Translations under genes and position numbers: made by a program
Notes under the pieces: generated by a model
Seen by the model: the letters and a program-made list of their open reading frames with translations, nothing else
Told to the model about the DNA's origin: nothing
The model's database searches: none
Shown: one piece after another, positions 1 through 13,199 of the stretch
Layout: each line of letters begins with the position of its first letter
Position numbering within the stretch: the first letter of the stretch is position 1
From: Cristatella mucedo
Taxonomy: Eukaryota > Bryozoa > Phylactolaemata > Cristatellidae
Assembly: GCA_009760855.2 (NCBI GenBank)
Contig: WPIO01000003.1
Location: 6,204,501-6,268,500 of the forward strand
Direction of reading: 5' to 3'
DNA: 64,000 bases

Positions 1-299
1 ACGAAAACCCGGCTCTGGATCTGACAGCCTTGTGTGGGCATTCTGAATAAGTTTCAAGACCACGTCATTTGTTTTCATAACTAAGTCTCAGCTCATTCTA
101 GAGGTGATAATTATTGAGGCAAATCTGCAACAGCTTGTAGGACGCCTGAGAGTTTGACTTTATGTTTGAAGCTTCAGGCTTCTAAGATAAGGACGTTCCG
201 AAATGAGAGGTTAGCAGGGTGACGTGCTTTCCGAGCCACTGTTTGGACGCTTAATACGGAACGTGCTATGATTCACTTGGGGTGCAGTAGATTCATTCC

Positions 300-650
300 A
301 AACTTAAGAGCCCGAGTAACTCCCTCCAGACCCGCGTCAGAACATCCCCTGACCTGACCACATTTAAAAGGAACTTAAAAACACACCTATTTAGGACAGC
401 ATTTATTGGGTCACTGTGATTTGTCCTTCACGTGCTTATGCGTGCTGACACTGTGCATGCTACCACGAACCACATTTGCATGCTGACCCTGTGCATGTCA
501 CCCCTAACCATGTTATTCATTTTGTTTGTTTTTCAAGCATGATTTTACTTACCAGTCAATTGCATTTCCCTTTGCAGCAAATGTAAAGCACCTAGAAAGA
601 GACTAAGTTCAATGAGGGCGCTGTATCAAGTACATTATTATTATAATTAA
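300..650 (+). mobile_element. LINE family 1 (L2/CR1-like), 3' end
   Basis: This copy begins near the end of the reverse transcriptase ORF (the stretch that ends in a short Lys/Thr/Leu-rich tail in better copies). It continues through the 3' UTR with two related blocks ending in TGTGCATG and finishes with the conserved tail hairpin (AAAGCACC...GGGCGC) and a (TTA)n run. It is 5'-truncated and has no intact frame. Confidence 0.85.
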
Positions 651-1159
651 GGTGCACAGCGCCAAAAAATACTCTGGGTCTTGCGACGGAGGCAAAAGGA
701 ACTTGTGCAGCAAGTTCTTTTAAAAGCTTCGTCTCCAGGCTCTTGTAACCCGGCGTCAAGGCGGTGTTCGTTACATGCTAGTTGGTTTGGACTCTCAGCA
801 ACGCAGCTCAAAAATATGCAGCGATGAGTGTACTGTCGTTCGTAGCCGGGTAGCTTTTTTGAAATACGCATTCAGTCTTGCTATCTGCTGCTGGCTAGAG
901 GGCTGCGAAACCCATCGCTAAAACTGACTGAACACCACGTGCCGTCCAGGCTTTAACTAGTTTGTGACCATTTCCAAAACGCACCCGAAACTTGAGAAAG
1001 CTGTAGTTGCGCATCGTCCTTTAGTTAGCGAATTGGAGAATATCTATGTATCAGTGTCTCTAATTCCACGAAGCCGCAGAGACGGTGTGGGTATTTCGCA
1101 GAACAGTTTTGTACAGCAAACTCACTGCCTAGCGGCTTCCCCGCTCACACCTCCCGACG
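651..1159. other. No feature recognised
   Basis: Two small chance frames only. May be older LINE 5' sequence. Confidence 0.5.
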
Positions 1160-3868
1160 TCAATTGCGTTTCTTGTACGCTGCACAATTCTCTACCGAAA
1201 ATCGAAGTTCTTGTAAAAATTGTATACGGAAAAAGATAGATCTATTACCTGTTTAAAGCTTATCTGTTTGTAGTTTTACCGGAGTGTGGAAGAAATTGAT
1301 CTCCTATGGAAATCCAGACGGTTACTTCTTGGGGTTTGTCAGCTACGCCAGACGTGGTGGTGTTATATTCTCAGGCAGCTAGAAACCTGCGTATTACGAA
1401 CGATTTTGCTTACCTAAGATTATTGTGTATTGTCATTCAAATTCGTTCGTACACGCGGTTGTTGCTGCTAAGGCCCGTGACGATTTGCATTAACAGAATA
1501 AAAAAGGGGTGGAGCCTTCATATAGGCCCCCATCAGAGGCCCAGCTTCTTTGAAATTCCCAGAAATGTCTCGAATCAAGCTGAGCGACCTCTGGCATGCC
1601 CTGCTCTGAATTTCTCTAATTTAATGGTCATCAGGCCCGTCAAAACGCGGGTAGATCATCTTAAAATTTGTCTTTGAAATCGTTGCTACCGGCACAATAC
1701 ACCGCTAATAATACGTGATATACCTAGTGAGAAATAATGAGACAAGTTTATGCTGACCGAGAGTGGACTGAATTGGGGGTAACTGCTGGACTTTTAACAA
1801 TACAACCCCGACAGGCATCTCCTTCATGCATTCCCTAGTTCAATAAAAATTCTTTGTAGAGTCGTCATCGAACTCTCATCCCTCAATTTCAAGCCATTTT
1901 CAGTCCCTTAAAGCGGTTGTTCGTGTTAATTACTTTCAGTTAATCCGTGAACATGCTGCTAATGGTGGAAGATGGTGGCAGTAGTCTATCGCCCTCCCCA
2001 CTTAACAGGTACTGTATCTGAGATTTCTTTTATCTTACCGTGATTCTGTGTTCATGAAGTCATTGTTTCCTCAATACGGGTGATATTAACGTTCACTTTA
2101 TAACTTATTTAATGCCTTCAGCACTAAATTTTGTGAACTGACTGACTCATTGTCACTTTTAGCTCACGTGCATGGCCCTAATCGGATCATGGGTCGCTCA
2201 CCTCCTTTGGCTCATGTGCATTGCTTTAATCACAGCAAGGGTCCACACTCGACCAAATTTTCTCGTACACCTGTAAGAGCTATAATCAAATAATAATACA
2301 ACAATTTACGTTTATCTGACTGCATACGGATTTCATTCAGTGTACAGTGTGTGCCAACAAGTCCTCTAGACCCTATTCCCACGGTTCTGCTCATATGGTG
2401 CATTGATCTGCTGTTACCATGCACAACTAACATTGTCAATATGTCATTAGTCTCAGGCCATGTCCCAGCACCTTTCGAAAAAGCTACAGCCGGGCCACTT
2501 CTCGAGAAAGCGACACTGGACCCAGAGAACTTGAGTAATTATCCCCAGTCTTTCTTCTACCAGTCCTATCTACGACACTGCAACCGGTCATGGCGGACCA
2601 GCTGAAGTCATACATTGAAATTTCAAACCTTGCTAGTAAGTTCCAGTCTGGCTTTTGAGCTAATCACTCCACAGAGTTAGCATTGCTTAGGGTGTACAAT
2701 GACCTAATTAGGAATGCAGGCATAGGTAGAGTGTCTCCACTTGTTTTGCTCGATCTTTCGGCAGATTGTGTTACTATCGATCACTAGTCCTACTAGAGCG
2801 CCTCTCATTTCGCCTGAGCATCACTAGCATTGCTCTACAATGGTTCAGATCATATCTAAGTGGGAGACTCCAGAGTATTGACGTGAATGGAAAAAGATCA
2901 TCCGAGGTACCTCTGAAATATGGGGTACCTCAGGGCTCTGTGCTAGGTCCGGTTCTTTTCACGGTTTATACTCTCCCTCTTGCTGACGTGATTGCCCAGC
3001 ACAATCTAGGCTTTCACTTCAATGCAGATGACACTCAGTTGTACCTTTGTTTAGACCCCTCCCAGCATTCGAGCACCTCAAATTCTCTCAAGTCACTTGC
3101 TGCATGTATTGATGACATCCGCACATGGATGGCAGCGAATTTTCTTACCCTAAAAGATGATGAAACTAACTTACTAGTCATGAGCACACCAAGTTGGATT
3201 CACAGATTTGAAAGGCTAACGCTCAAAAGTGGCTGTGCCAGCATATCTCCTGTTGAATCAGTTCAAAATCTAGGCGTTATATTCTGAAGCGACCTCTCGT
3301 TAGACGACCCAATCAGCTCCACAGTCAAATCTGCCTATTTTCAGCTTCATAACGTTGCTAAAATTCGGGCTTGTTTAGATAAGGATACCACGTCCAAGTT
3401 GGTCCATGCATTCGTGACATCCCGTCTCGGCTTCTGAAACTCGCTGCTTACTGGCCTACCAGCATGTGCGATCAGTCGATTGCAACTCGTACAAAACTCG
3501 GTAGCTAGGCTTGTCTGTCGTGAGCTTTGCAGTTGCCACAATACACCACTTCTCGCCGACTGGCACTGGCTACCAGTCAAGCAACGGATTGACTTCAAGG
3601 TTCTGTCGCTCACTTTTAGGTCACTTGATTTTTTTTCTCCAGTCTATCTCTCAGATATACTCCCATATAAGGCCAAGCATCGTACCACCCACTTTTAGGA
3701 ATCCAAAAGTCTACACATTCCTCGTACAAACCTCAAATCCTTTGGAGGCCGTACATTTAGTTCGAACGCTCCCAAATCCTGGAACTCACTCCCGACCTGC
3801 TTCAGAACAACCTCTGACCTGGCCACATTTAAAAGGAACTGAAAAACGCACCTCTTTCGGACTGCATT
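1160..3868 (+). mobile_element. LINE family 1, long decayed copy with endonuclease and RT
   Basis: The 1160-1290 part matches the stretch before the copy at 34.5 kb and is probably LINE 5' sequence. Around 1850-2250 lie remnants of the apurinic-type endonuclease region, including a valine-rich strand encoded near 1970-2000. After a deletion, 2345-3290 encodes linker and reverse transcriptase: PLDPIPT, GVPQGSVLGPVLFTVYTLPL, then the catalytic box as NADDTQLYL in place of the usual Y/F-A-D-D. The C-terminal LHWLPVKQRIDF-type region follows to about 3868, where homology stops before the 3' UTR. Stops and frameshifts (TGA near 2657, for example) make it a pseudo-element. It lies outside the visible genes. 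Confidence 0.8.
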
Positions 3869-4554
3869 TGACAAAGGCACAGCTGTTGGTCAAATGTAGC
3901 TTTAATATATCTATACAAAATGAGGCAAGATTTCATGCTACGTGCATGAAGCTTTTCAAAACACGTGACTCTATCCGAATATTTCATTCTGTGAAGAATT
4001 TCAAAGCGGAACCAGAAATTCCGTGTGCTGGATTCATGCTACAAAATCTGATAAGGGAACACTTCAGCTATACAGTTAGCCATCACCTGGATCGGCATAC
4101 AGATGAGCAGTCGCGTATTAATTGGCTTCTCTTTTCAGCTACAGCACATAAATAATGGCTGCTAAAAGCTTACAAGATCCACTACATAATCAAACGATGC
4201 AATCCAATTAAAATTTGTTTACCTTAATTTCGAATCTACCACCAAATGTGAACATTAATGTCTAGTTTAATACTTTCATCAGTAGATATGTTTCAGGTTC
4301 ATTTTAAGATCTGAGCATGCTTGAGTATGCCTTTGTGATTTTTCCTATGATTTCTGCCTTCGGATAATATTTGATGATTTCAACCCAAGCATCCTGAAAC
4401 TGTAATACGATAAAACTAAATACCTCCTACAAATCTGAAATGTTGCGATTATATTTATAGAGTATAGCACTGTGCTTCCGTAGAGATTTGGATACAAAAG
4501 GTTTACTTTTAAGTTAGGGACATTCCTTTTAACTGAATCGTACTTAATTTTTTG

Positions 4555-5735
4555 AATTTGTAGTCTCCTTAAGCTTCAAAAGGATCTTTAATGAAATCTC
4601 ACTAACAATGAATAAGAATATTCATCATATCGTTCATTAAACTTTTGTTCTCATTTAATTTGTAAGACAATTATCGAGTGTATAGACTTTGTAACTGATT
4701 CAGCTTTCTCTTTTTGCATAGCCTCTAAGGAGAGCCAGACTCTGTGGATCGCAGATTTCAGCCTCTGCTTTGCCAAGAAAACCCTCAACTAATTGAAAGA
4801 AAATAGAGCAGGCTTTTTGCCCATACTTTCTAACGTCTTGACAAAATTATTAAATTTACGATATTCTGTATTAGTGGTCTCATCAAGATAATGGCTTTGA
4901 CGTTTGCCTGCAGCAGCATTAAAAAGACGCTTTGGATTTACTCGAAAGCTGCATTTTTTCCCAGAGCCATTAGAATTAGCTTGATGCGGTCTAACGTATT
5001 TTGCGATGTCGAAATCACTGTGTTTAGACAGTCAAACTGCGGCTGCTGCTTAACAGTGTTCATTGCTACAGTGAATTAGGTCCCCCTCATGCCAGTTACT
5101 TTTTTTTTGGAGGCTGGCGACTGTGCAGTGGTTTTCTCATGAGCAAAGAACATGGAATCCTCGAGAAACCGCTTTGAAGGCCTGTGAGAAATGGTTTTGT
5201 TTCAAAGTGCCGAATGATCTACCGCCATAGTAGCCATATTTCAAGGCACTAAGTAATGCCTTTACGATGATGTAATCTTAATTAAAATTTACAGATTTAG
5301 CAGTGAGGAGAGGGTAGTAACTTGCCTTCTATGAGGCAGGGCAGCCCGGAGTCTTCTGGATAGACTAGCTTTGAAAAAATGCCTACCAAATAGGTTTGCG
5401 GTTGATTTCTTTAATCTTTACTGGAGCGGCCATCATGTTGGGCAAGTTTAGGCAACTTCAACTACTAAGGCAGTTGTACAGAAGTTGTGACTTTTTTCTC
5501 AATTATAGTTGCACTTTTAATACTTAAAGTTCTAATCCTTGGGCCTAGATTTCCGAAGCTCAGAATTAATTGTGGTAAGACCCTGCTCTCTACACGGATC
5601 TTTGAGACTATTCCGATTGCGAAATTTTTTGCTTTCTCTTTTCGGTCGCTTCTGTAAAACGTAGATCGGTATTATCTTAATCGCCGTCTGACTTAGTGCT
5701 ATTGCTTTCTCATGAAGATATCTGATTTGCCTCCG
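4555..5735 (-). repeat. Diverged 1.2-kb repeat, copy 1 (matches 62830-63985)
   Basis: About 1.2 kb is alignable by eye, in the same order and orientation, with the end of the window. Shared landmarks include GCCAAGAAA, ATTCTGTAT, ACTCGAAAGCTGC and the AATGAATAAGAA start. On the minus strand the region near 4760-4890 reads like a broken coding stretch containing VFLGKAEAE, parallel to RGFLGNKDAEYYD in the other copy. This suggests an old transposon or duplicated gene whose coding strand is minus. No terminal repeats were found for this copy. Identity of the family is unknown. Confidence 0.55.
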
Positions 5736-7265
5736 TGAAATCGGCGACCGGTATTTCTAAGCAGAGTGGCAGTAGGATGATGTGCACCATACAATCAAGA
5801 GTCCCATCTGAGGGTTCCCTCGTTAAATGATGTTCTCCGGGCTCAAATTGAGCCGAAAATTTTTGCAGGAGTATGCTTGTCAGGTACGTTCTGTGTTTAA
5901 AGATGCTAACATTGAGAAATGATTTCTCGCTTTGCTAAATTCTTCCCCTAAGTAGAAAAATGTGTGCACTGTGTGAAAGCAAGCTCTATTTTTTATCAAA
6001 TGCTGAGTATTTGCTAATATCTCATACTCCCATAACCGAAACTGAAATGTTTCTTTTAAGCACATGTACTTTCACATTTAAATTGTCACTATTTTATATA
6101 GAAGTAGGTCCGCCTCACACTCAACATACTCATTCGTCTCGGGTTACAACGAATTACATTCCATTGATTGTATTACTGCAGCTAAGGCTTACTTTATAAA
6201 TAGCTATTTTCTATTAAGTTTTATCAATAAGGAATATGAAACATACTTTGAACATGATGAAAACATTTAAATGTGCTACCTTCAATTGCTATTAATACTG
6301 CATGTTTCTCATCAAGGGACTCATTTAAGGGGTGAAATCCTTAATACGTTTTATCACGAAATTGTTCACGTAGTTGCAGAACCAAAATGAGTTGCTGTGA
6401 ATTTTGGATTGATTGTTACAGGGGCCCGAAAGCAGCCCTCGCTTAAAGCACCTTTTCTTCGTCTTAAAACAACGAGAGAGAGAGAGAGAGTGAGAGAGTA
6501 ATTTCAAGTACTGAGTAACAAGGGCTATTGCATGGATTATTCGTTTGGGCTATGCTCCATAACCATGGATTATCACACAGAAGTCTCCTAGCTTCTACAA
6601 GTTAGCCCTAAATCCTAAACTTTAAACGCTAAGCAATAGGCCTAAAACCTAAATCCCCCAGCATTGGAGCTGTCTTGGACAAGTTCCAGTGATGCTAACC
6701 GACGGTTTTCTAAGGTTGACGCATTCCTAAAGATTTGCCTTCATTTATTCATCGAAAAATATGTGGGTGGATAGCTTTGGCTCAGTCCTCATCTAGCTTG
6801 AGTAAATAAACCCCTTACCACTAACTCAGCACTCCCTCGTTTTTCAATAGCTATTGAATCTTGCAGATTTTTAATTTTAAAAATAGTAAACCGGTAAACT
6901 TGGAATTTGCGATGATTTGTTTGCTGCATCGACAAAACTCCAGCCGCCTCTCGTGTGTATTGGACCTTAGCTGATAGACTTTTCTTGATGATGAGCTGGA
7001 TTTCGGACTCCCAACTCACTTTTTCATAATGCTGCTAATGTGTCGTGAAATTGTCGCCAGAGGTCTAATGACAATCTTATGAACATAAAACTTGAGGCAG
7101 ATGCACCTAGGCATGCATTTCAATGTTGTTTGAAAATAAACCGAGTGACTCGGCTTTCTTTTATACTTCATTATTATTATTTATTATTATTTTTTATTTA
7201 TTATAATTTTAATATTGTTAAATTATTCTCATTCTCTAAATCATCATTTTTTTCAAGGGTATTGA
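5736..7265. other. Non-coding, no feature recognised
   Basis: AT-rich DNA with a short GA repeat and a CCTAAA-like patch at 6600-6660. No gene or element border seen; the open frames are below 80 codons and unrelated to anything I know. Confidence 0.5.
6473..6498. repeat. (GA)n microsatellite
   Basis: Short GA-dinucleotide run with one interruption. Confidence 0.9.
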
Positions 7266-7335
7266 AAATATTGATAACACACTTGTATAGCGCCCTCAGT
7301 GAACTTTATCTCTTTCTAGGCACTTTACTCTGTTT
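7266..7335 (-). mobile_element. LINE/SINE 3' tail fragment
   Basis: Reverse complement of the shared LINE/SINE tail hairpin (TATAGCGCCCTCAG...TAGGCACTTTAC). Too short to say whether it came from a LINE or a SINE. Confidence 0.65.
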
Positions 7336-7484
7336 TCCCGACTGTTGTCTTCAGTACCTGGTAGCTTCTATGCAATGGCCATCCAAGAAAGGGGAAATGT
7401 ATGATATAAATAGCCCTTTTTTAGTTTCAAATCATGCCAGCTCATCATAGTTTTTGGTGTCTTAAGTTGAACCAGGCATGTCCT

Positions 7485-8170
7485 TAATAAAAATAATATT
7501 AATAATATTGCCCCTGATAAAGCACCCTCAACTCAATTTCTTTCTAGGCACTTGTCATTCGCTTCAAAGGAAACACGATCGAATGGTGGTTGGTATCACG
7601 GGTGATAAACAACATGTATAACATGGTTAGGGGCGAAATGCAAAGGGTCAGCATGCAAGTGTGGTTATTGGAAGCATGCAACAGTGTCAGCACGCCTAAG
7701 CACACAAATGACGAGTCACAGGTAACCACAAAACGGTGTCATAAATAGGTGCGTTTTAAATTTCTTTCTAAATTTGCTCAAGTCGGTGATGTCATGACGG
7801 AATTCCAAATGAGTTCCAGGCTTTAGGAGCCTACGAACTAAATGCACGGTCTCCAGATGATTTGAGATGTGTACGATGCATATGTAAACAGCTAGTGTCC
7901 GAAAAGCGGGTGGTACGATAACTGACCGGGTGGGGGAATAGATCTGATAGGTAGGCTGTAGCCAAAGAATTAAGGAACATAAAAGAGAGTTAAAAATCCA
8001 TGAAGTTTATATGTCGCTTGACTGGTAGACAGTGCAGATCGGCATAAAGTGGTTTGATGTTACAACTGAGACGCTCCCGACAAACAATCCTAGCTGGAGA
8101 GTTTTGCACCTGATGTAAGCATTTGATTGCCACGCTAGTAGGCCAGAAAGGAAATGTCCTAATGTCCTTG
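7485..8170 (-). mobile_element. LINE family 1, 3' end
   Basis: Starts with the (TAA)n tail and tail hairpin and continues through the 3' UTR blocks into the C-terminal part of the RT ORF (reverse complement of the LHWLPVKQ and NSAARLV region). Diverged, with no open frame of useful length. Confidence 0.8.
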
Positions 8171-9219
8171 AACTTGATTTATGCAGGTGCATGAAATGTT
8201 GAAATGTCAAATAAATTTATTTCTTTAATTTTTAGGTATTGCGCATTCTAGAACTAAGTGTTCATCGTCTTTTCAGACTTTGGCATAGTTCTACGGTGCT
8301 TGGTATTGGATGAGTCGGTTTTAGAAACGAAGCCACTTTCTTAAAGATTCGTGTACGACGTGATTTGGACATATTCAGGTAATCAGAAGATCAAAATGAC
8401 AGCTCTGAGTTACATCGAAAAATATCTTATGTGACCCTTGTCGTTGACGATAATTTGAATGCCGATCGTCCCATTAGTACCTGATAAATATCAGTTAATG
8501 TGGTAGTGGCAAAATTAAATTCATAGGGTGGGTCATACCTCCCAATATAGTTCAGAACTGTATTCATATGCACGCAGAAATCAATACATTGCCATATAAA
8601 AAACTCTCACATTCACAGCCAACTACTAAAATTGGATATATAAAACGTATATAAATGTTATAGCCAACCAGAAAATTGAAATGTCTGTCAAATTACACGT
8701 CATTCTGCTTGTTCTTTATTATAAGATTGACTGAAATATGCATTTTCTCATAGGTGAATGGTTGTATGTTGTGCCAAGCTAGTAATTTGATAAGCTATAC
8801 ATGGGGTCCATGAGTTAAATTACGTAAAGTTGATCCGACGCAGTGCAAGTTGTACAGAATATCTCCCACTAAATTTTAAAACATTATGGGTGCTCAATGT
8901 CAAGAGAATCTGTCACCTACTGCTAATTGTTTCCTCCACAACCCTAGAAAAGCACTATCTAGATTATATACCAATTATACTCACCTTTATATATCCCTTT
9001 ATTCCTCCCATCCTTTAGCACCTCATTTTTTCTAGTCTGTTGCAAGATATATTGCGGGTATCCGCTTGTGGATAGCAGCAAACTTTCTCATTTTAAATTG
9101 AGCTGAAACTACCTTACTATTTATATGCTAGTCTATAGTATGCCAGAAACTGGTAAATATAACCTTAACAATTGTCTCTGCCAGAAAAGCTCCTGTTGTA
9201 TCTTCACAAATTCTGGGTA

Positions 9220-9800
9220 TCTTGAATGGATACGACCTTCCACTAGACTATCAGTTACCCCATACACAAGACGGCCTACTTTCAGCTATTTACCTTGCTT
9301 AGCTAGAGATATCATATCCAAGTTTGTGCGTGCACTTGTGAAATCTAGTCTTGAATTGTGCGACTCACTGTTTGCAGGTCTGCATGCATATACATTAAAC
9401 ACTAATAGCTATTGCAAAACGTGGCCGCATTACACCACTTCTTGCTGACCAGCACTGCCTTGCAATAATGCCATAGGTGGACGTCAAGGTTTCGTCACTC
9501 ACTTACAAGTCCTTTCATTAGCTGGCTCCATCAGTCTGCCTATGTTCCCCAACCAGGCTAGGCATCGCACCGCCAGCTCTTCCGACTCTAATTGTTTAGT
9601 AGTGCTTCAAACGAACTTCGAACCCTTTTGAAACCATGCCTTTCACTCTTCGTTCTCAATGCCAAAAAAACAATCCCACTAGCTTTACTACTAACTTGAT
9701 GACCTTTAAAATTTAAGCTAAAAAAGCCCGCATATTTCTCGTGGCGTTTGAAATCCTGGTGAGTTGTCCTTTATTTTCTTTGCGTGCTATCACTGTACAT
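9220..9800 (+). mobile_element. LINE family 1, old C-terminal RT fragment
   Basis: Decayed match to the ORF region that reads D-F-C-N-S-L...LHWLPV in better copies, here seen as SSLELCDSLFAGLHAY. It then runs into the region before the 3' UTR. Tail absent. One of the most diverged copies. Confidence 0.65.
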
Positions 9801-11272
9801 TTTACAAATTGCGATGCTTAGAAATTTTACACTAGGCATTGTATCACTAACTATATATTCATACATCATTTTGATCACTTTTAAAGTTCTAAGAGAGAGA
9901 GCGATAAAGGTCTCTGAGGAACCTCAACAAATTCAATATAAATGTTGTTATTACATAATGAACGTAACCGACATGAAATGAAACTAAGTAAATATTTTAG
10001 AAAGCATGTCGCGAAAAGTTATACCATCTTTCTGGTTCTCTATTAAAATCTGCGGTGTATATTTCACTTCTTACACTGCAGATTTAGAGCTGCTACTAAA
10101 ATATCCTAGTACTTCAAGACAGATTGCTTGAATATTATACTCACAAAAGTGATAGAATTATATCGCTTCTTCATAACTTAGCTGCGTTTTGTGGGCTTTG
10201 CAAATGTTTTTAAAAGGAAGTGCGGTTTCAGTCGATATGAACTACGTTGCTCTGGCTATGCTAATTAGGTTGTGACAAAGGAATGACCACAAGGTGTTCC
10301 TGAGGCATTCAATTGCTTATTTGAGACGGCTGTGAAATTTGCATGGCAAATCTTTCGGCAAAGATAACATTGCAAAACGTAGTTTTGCATGTATGAGTTA
10401 TCCTCTTCAGTAATGCTTGCCATCGCTTTCATAAAATTTCAGACGAATAGTGAGAGTAAGTCATTTTTAAAGTGCGTTGGGAGAACTTTTCAAGAGGTCG
10501 ATAACAACAATTATCGCTATAGACGGTTCAAAACTCCGCGGAAGAGTAGCTATAGCCGCTAATTAATGGAAATAAAACGATTCGTGAAACAATCGCCCAT
10601 ATGAAGCGAAAGGCAGAAACAAATACCTCGCACTATTTACAGATGCACATAACGGAGAACGTATCGTAACCTCGAGCAACCACGAGAGACTGGAAACCTT
10701 TCATTTTGCCAGATAAAGTCGAAGAAGAGTTGCTTTCTGTAGGCATTGATGCGAAAGCTGTCTAATTTCTTCAGATTACTTCCTGTTGTGCTCGTCCATG
10801 GAGCTACAAAGTTCAAGTAGGAGGACAGATCCTGGCAACTGCTTATTTCAAGATCGAAGCACCAAATGTACAGTGGCTGCTATCAGCTTCAAATTGGAAT
10901 CCAGATGTCGGATAGTCATGAAGTTATTTTCTTGGAAAAACTTTTCAATACTTTTGGCTATAATTAAATAAAAATAGTGTAGTGCAAAGTTAATTTGCGT
11001 GAAAAAAACTCGTACATAGAATAGGGTTTAATTAAACCAAGAAAATGTGTGGCACATTGTTTCTTCTCTCGCAAGACAGAAACAATTGCATGGAAAAGAA
11101 TAGTCTGCAGTGTATACATTGTATGGCAAGAAGATTGCCTATATATTAAAGCCAAACATTCGGCGTAAATGGTAGCATACATTTAGCTTTCCTCGACCTT
11201 AATTCCAGCGGGAAATAAGGGAGGGAATTTGCCAAAAATCATCAAGCGACCATCAAAAGTGATTGGAAATGC
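9801..11272. other. Non-coding stretch 3' of gene C
   Basis: No exon, LINE or SINE recognised. A TTTTAAAAGG-rich AT context only. Confidence 0.45.
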
Positions 11273-11278
11273 TTTATT
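11273..11278 (-). terminator. Poly(A) signal of gene C
   Basis: AATAAA on the minus strand, 103 bases after the gene C stop codon, in AT-rich DNA. Position and context fit a cleavage and polyadenylation signal. Confidence 0.55.
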
Positions 11279-11380
11279 TGGCTTATATTTGGTATACTCA
11301 TTTCTTTTTGACTTATCGTCACCGTCGAATCTCCAAGCCCGATCAAAGAGTCAATGCTGATCATTGTATGCTGTAGAAGG

Positions 11381-11562
11381 TCAAGGGCAAGAGAATGGGT
11401 TGGCGCATGTAACTCTGGAGTCGGGTTGCACCTCAGCAACTATTATGTGCATAGTAGAACCCCATCCAGTGTAACAATCAAAGACTCCGTAGCCCCAACA
11501 CGTTCCAACATTGTAGCCGATAGAGTAGGAGCCAGAGGTCAGGCCATAGCAGACGCCATCAA
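11381..11562 (-). CDS. Gene C last exon: C-terminal part of CTHRC1-like domain
   Basis: After a CGTTTCAG acceptor, two bases complete an Ile codon and the exon reads DGVCYGLTSGSYSIGYNVG, TCWGYGVFDCY, TGWGSTMHIIVAEV and a short tail with two further cysteines before TGA (11383-11381). The D-G-V-C-Y-G-L, N-V-G-T-C, T-G-W-G-S and I-I-V-A-E blocks match genes A and B and the end of CTHRC1. Unlike the other two genes there is no strong donor in the tail, and a poly(A) signal follows 103 bases later. This is therefore probably the true 3' end. Confidence 0.92.
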
Positions 11563-12022
11563 CTGAAACGAGTTCAGCGATTCCTGGCTTGAGGTACCAC
11601 TGTTAGAGCTTCAATTCTAAATTATTACTGCATTCACATTGAAATCGCTTGGGATTTTTAATAACAATTTGTTGTCAAAGTAACTGTTGAACGAATAACT
11701 TCTAGGTGGTCTTGAATGTCGCTCAGCTATTCACAAATAGGTCTATTTTAGCTAAACTTGCATTTGTGGGTTCAGCAAACGACCTTAAAACTAGTTTTAG
11801 ATTAAAGTAGCTCCAAAAGAAATGTTAGGATCCGGAAGCAAAATCTATTAACTCAAATAAAAAAGAAAGCTTTCGAGAATTCCGAGACAGCGTTCTGGCT
11901 ATATCGCATATTCCCAATCAAGTGTATTCATAATTAGGACAGATGCCTAAATCGTTTGACACCGAGCTAGCAATGCTACTGCCTCGGTCGAAACCACTTA
12001 GTCCTGAAACCCTTGGACTTAC

Positions 12023-12215
12023 TGGCTCCTGGATTGTGATAGTCGACTCTTGTCTCTGTGTACGAAACCCCCTCTATTGGTCCTGGGTTAGAGCACTCTA
12101 CTCCGTTAATAGAGAAAAACCATCGGCAACATCCGGTGTTTCCGTAGATTCTGGTAGTACCGACTGTTCGTAGATGAAGTCCGCTGGTGTCGGACAGCTT
12201 GCTGTAGGTTACAAC
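12023..12215 (-). CDS. Gene C exon: core of CTHRC1-like domain
   Basis: This 193-base exon runs from a TATTGCAG acceptor to a GTAAGT donor, in at phase 0 and out at phase 1. It reads VVTYSKLSDTSGLHLRT, TTRIYGNTGCCRWFFSI, NGVECSNPGPIEGVSY and HNPGA. Agreement with CTHRC1 is strongest here: C-C-x-R-W-x-F-x-x-N-G-x-E-C-S-x-P-x-P-I-E. This exon is what first identified the family in the window. There is no stop or frameshift, and the frame closes cleanly onto the next exon 460 bases away. Confidence 0.93.
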
Positions 12216-12272
12216 CTGCAATACAAATTATGAAAAGCTTATAATAATTGCGTCAGAGACACTTTTTTAACT

Positions 12273-12289
12273 TTATATATATATATATG
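12273..12289. repeat. (TA)n microsatellite
   Basis: Short TA run inside the 5.4-kb intron of gene C. Confidence 0.85.
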
Positions 12290-13199
12290 CGTACATGTGG
12301 TTGAGTCTGAATAGGTGATGCCCATGTCAAATGAGACAGCCAAACGTTAGACTGATACTGTCAGAGAAATGAAGGTAGAGAAATTAGACACAAGGAGAGA
12401 GAAACAATTAAAGACTGTGAGCCAAAATGACAGCCAAAACACGAGGTAGCCGGCTAATATACATCAAGCATTGAGCCCAGGAAATACTTTTATGAAGGGA
12501 TATTAATCTCCAGAATGCGGATAACTTGTTTTCCTCCAATTCGGACTTAAGGTATGCTCTAATCACTTAGACGTAGGAATTTCATGGAAAGGTTTATTAT
12601 TACCGTCTCAAGTCTCACTCTCACCTCAGCTTTGTGTTTTTTTGATCGCAATTCCGTTTCCACAGCATAATCAGCTCTTGAAATATCCTCTTCTAGTCGC
12701 AACCTAGATCAGTTGTTATCCTTCTTTATTAATTTTTAGATTACAGTGTGATCTTTTTATGCAATAACGATATCCACTTTACAATGAGCAAATTTTCCTT
12801 CGCATCTGACTCTTTTCCGATCTGCTTCAATAAAGTAAGCGTGAGTAAATAGCCATCTGTTTTCATTTAGCCCTTTAAGTAATTCGTTAGTTCACTGTTC
12901 GAGCTTTCAATTATTTACTTCTTGCGCTTTCTTCAAATCCATTTAAAACTAGTACAACTGCTAATAAATAGCAACTATTTTATTGAGCTCTCAGGACTAA
13001 TAGAATGAACAGAAGCAATTTCAGTCTTCTTCTTTATAGTGGTGGAGCCAGAATTTTTATCTAGGATCCAAGACGTGCCAGAGGTCCATGTTGAGGGCAC
13101 GACTATCAAGATTTTGATGTAGGCACGACGAGATCTACAATTAATGCACTAAAAAAGTGCAATATAATGCTATAGTATTAATTTTATGCGGACTTGATA

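Noticed and set aside
2766-3287. 173-codon RT frame as an active LINE gene
   Set aside because: Upstream frame is broken, the catalytic box is altered and the element lacks its 3' UTR; a pseudo-element.
6597-6660. CCTAAA-like words resembling telomeric repeat
   Set aside because: Only a few irregular units, no consistent period; chance in AT-rich DNA.
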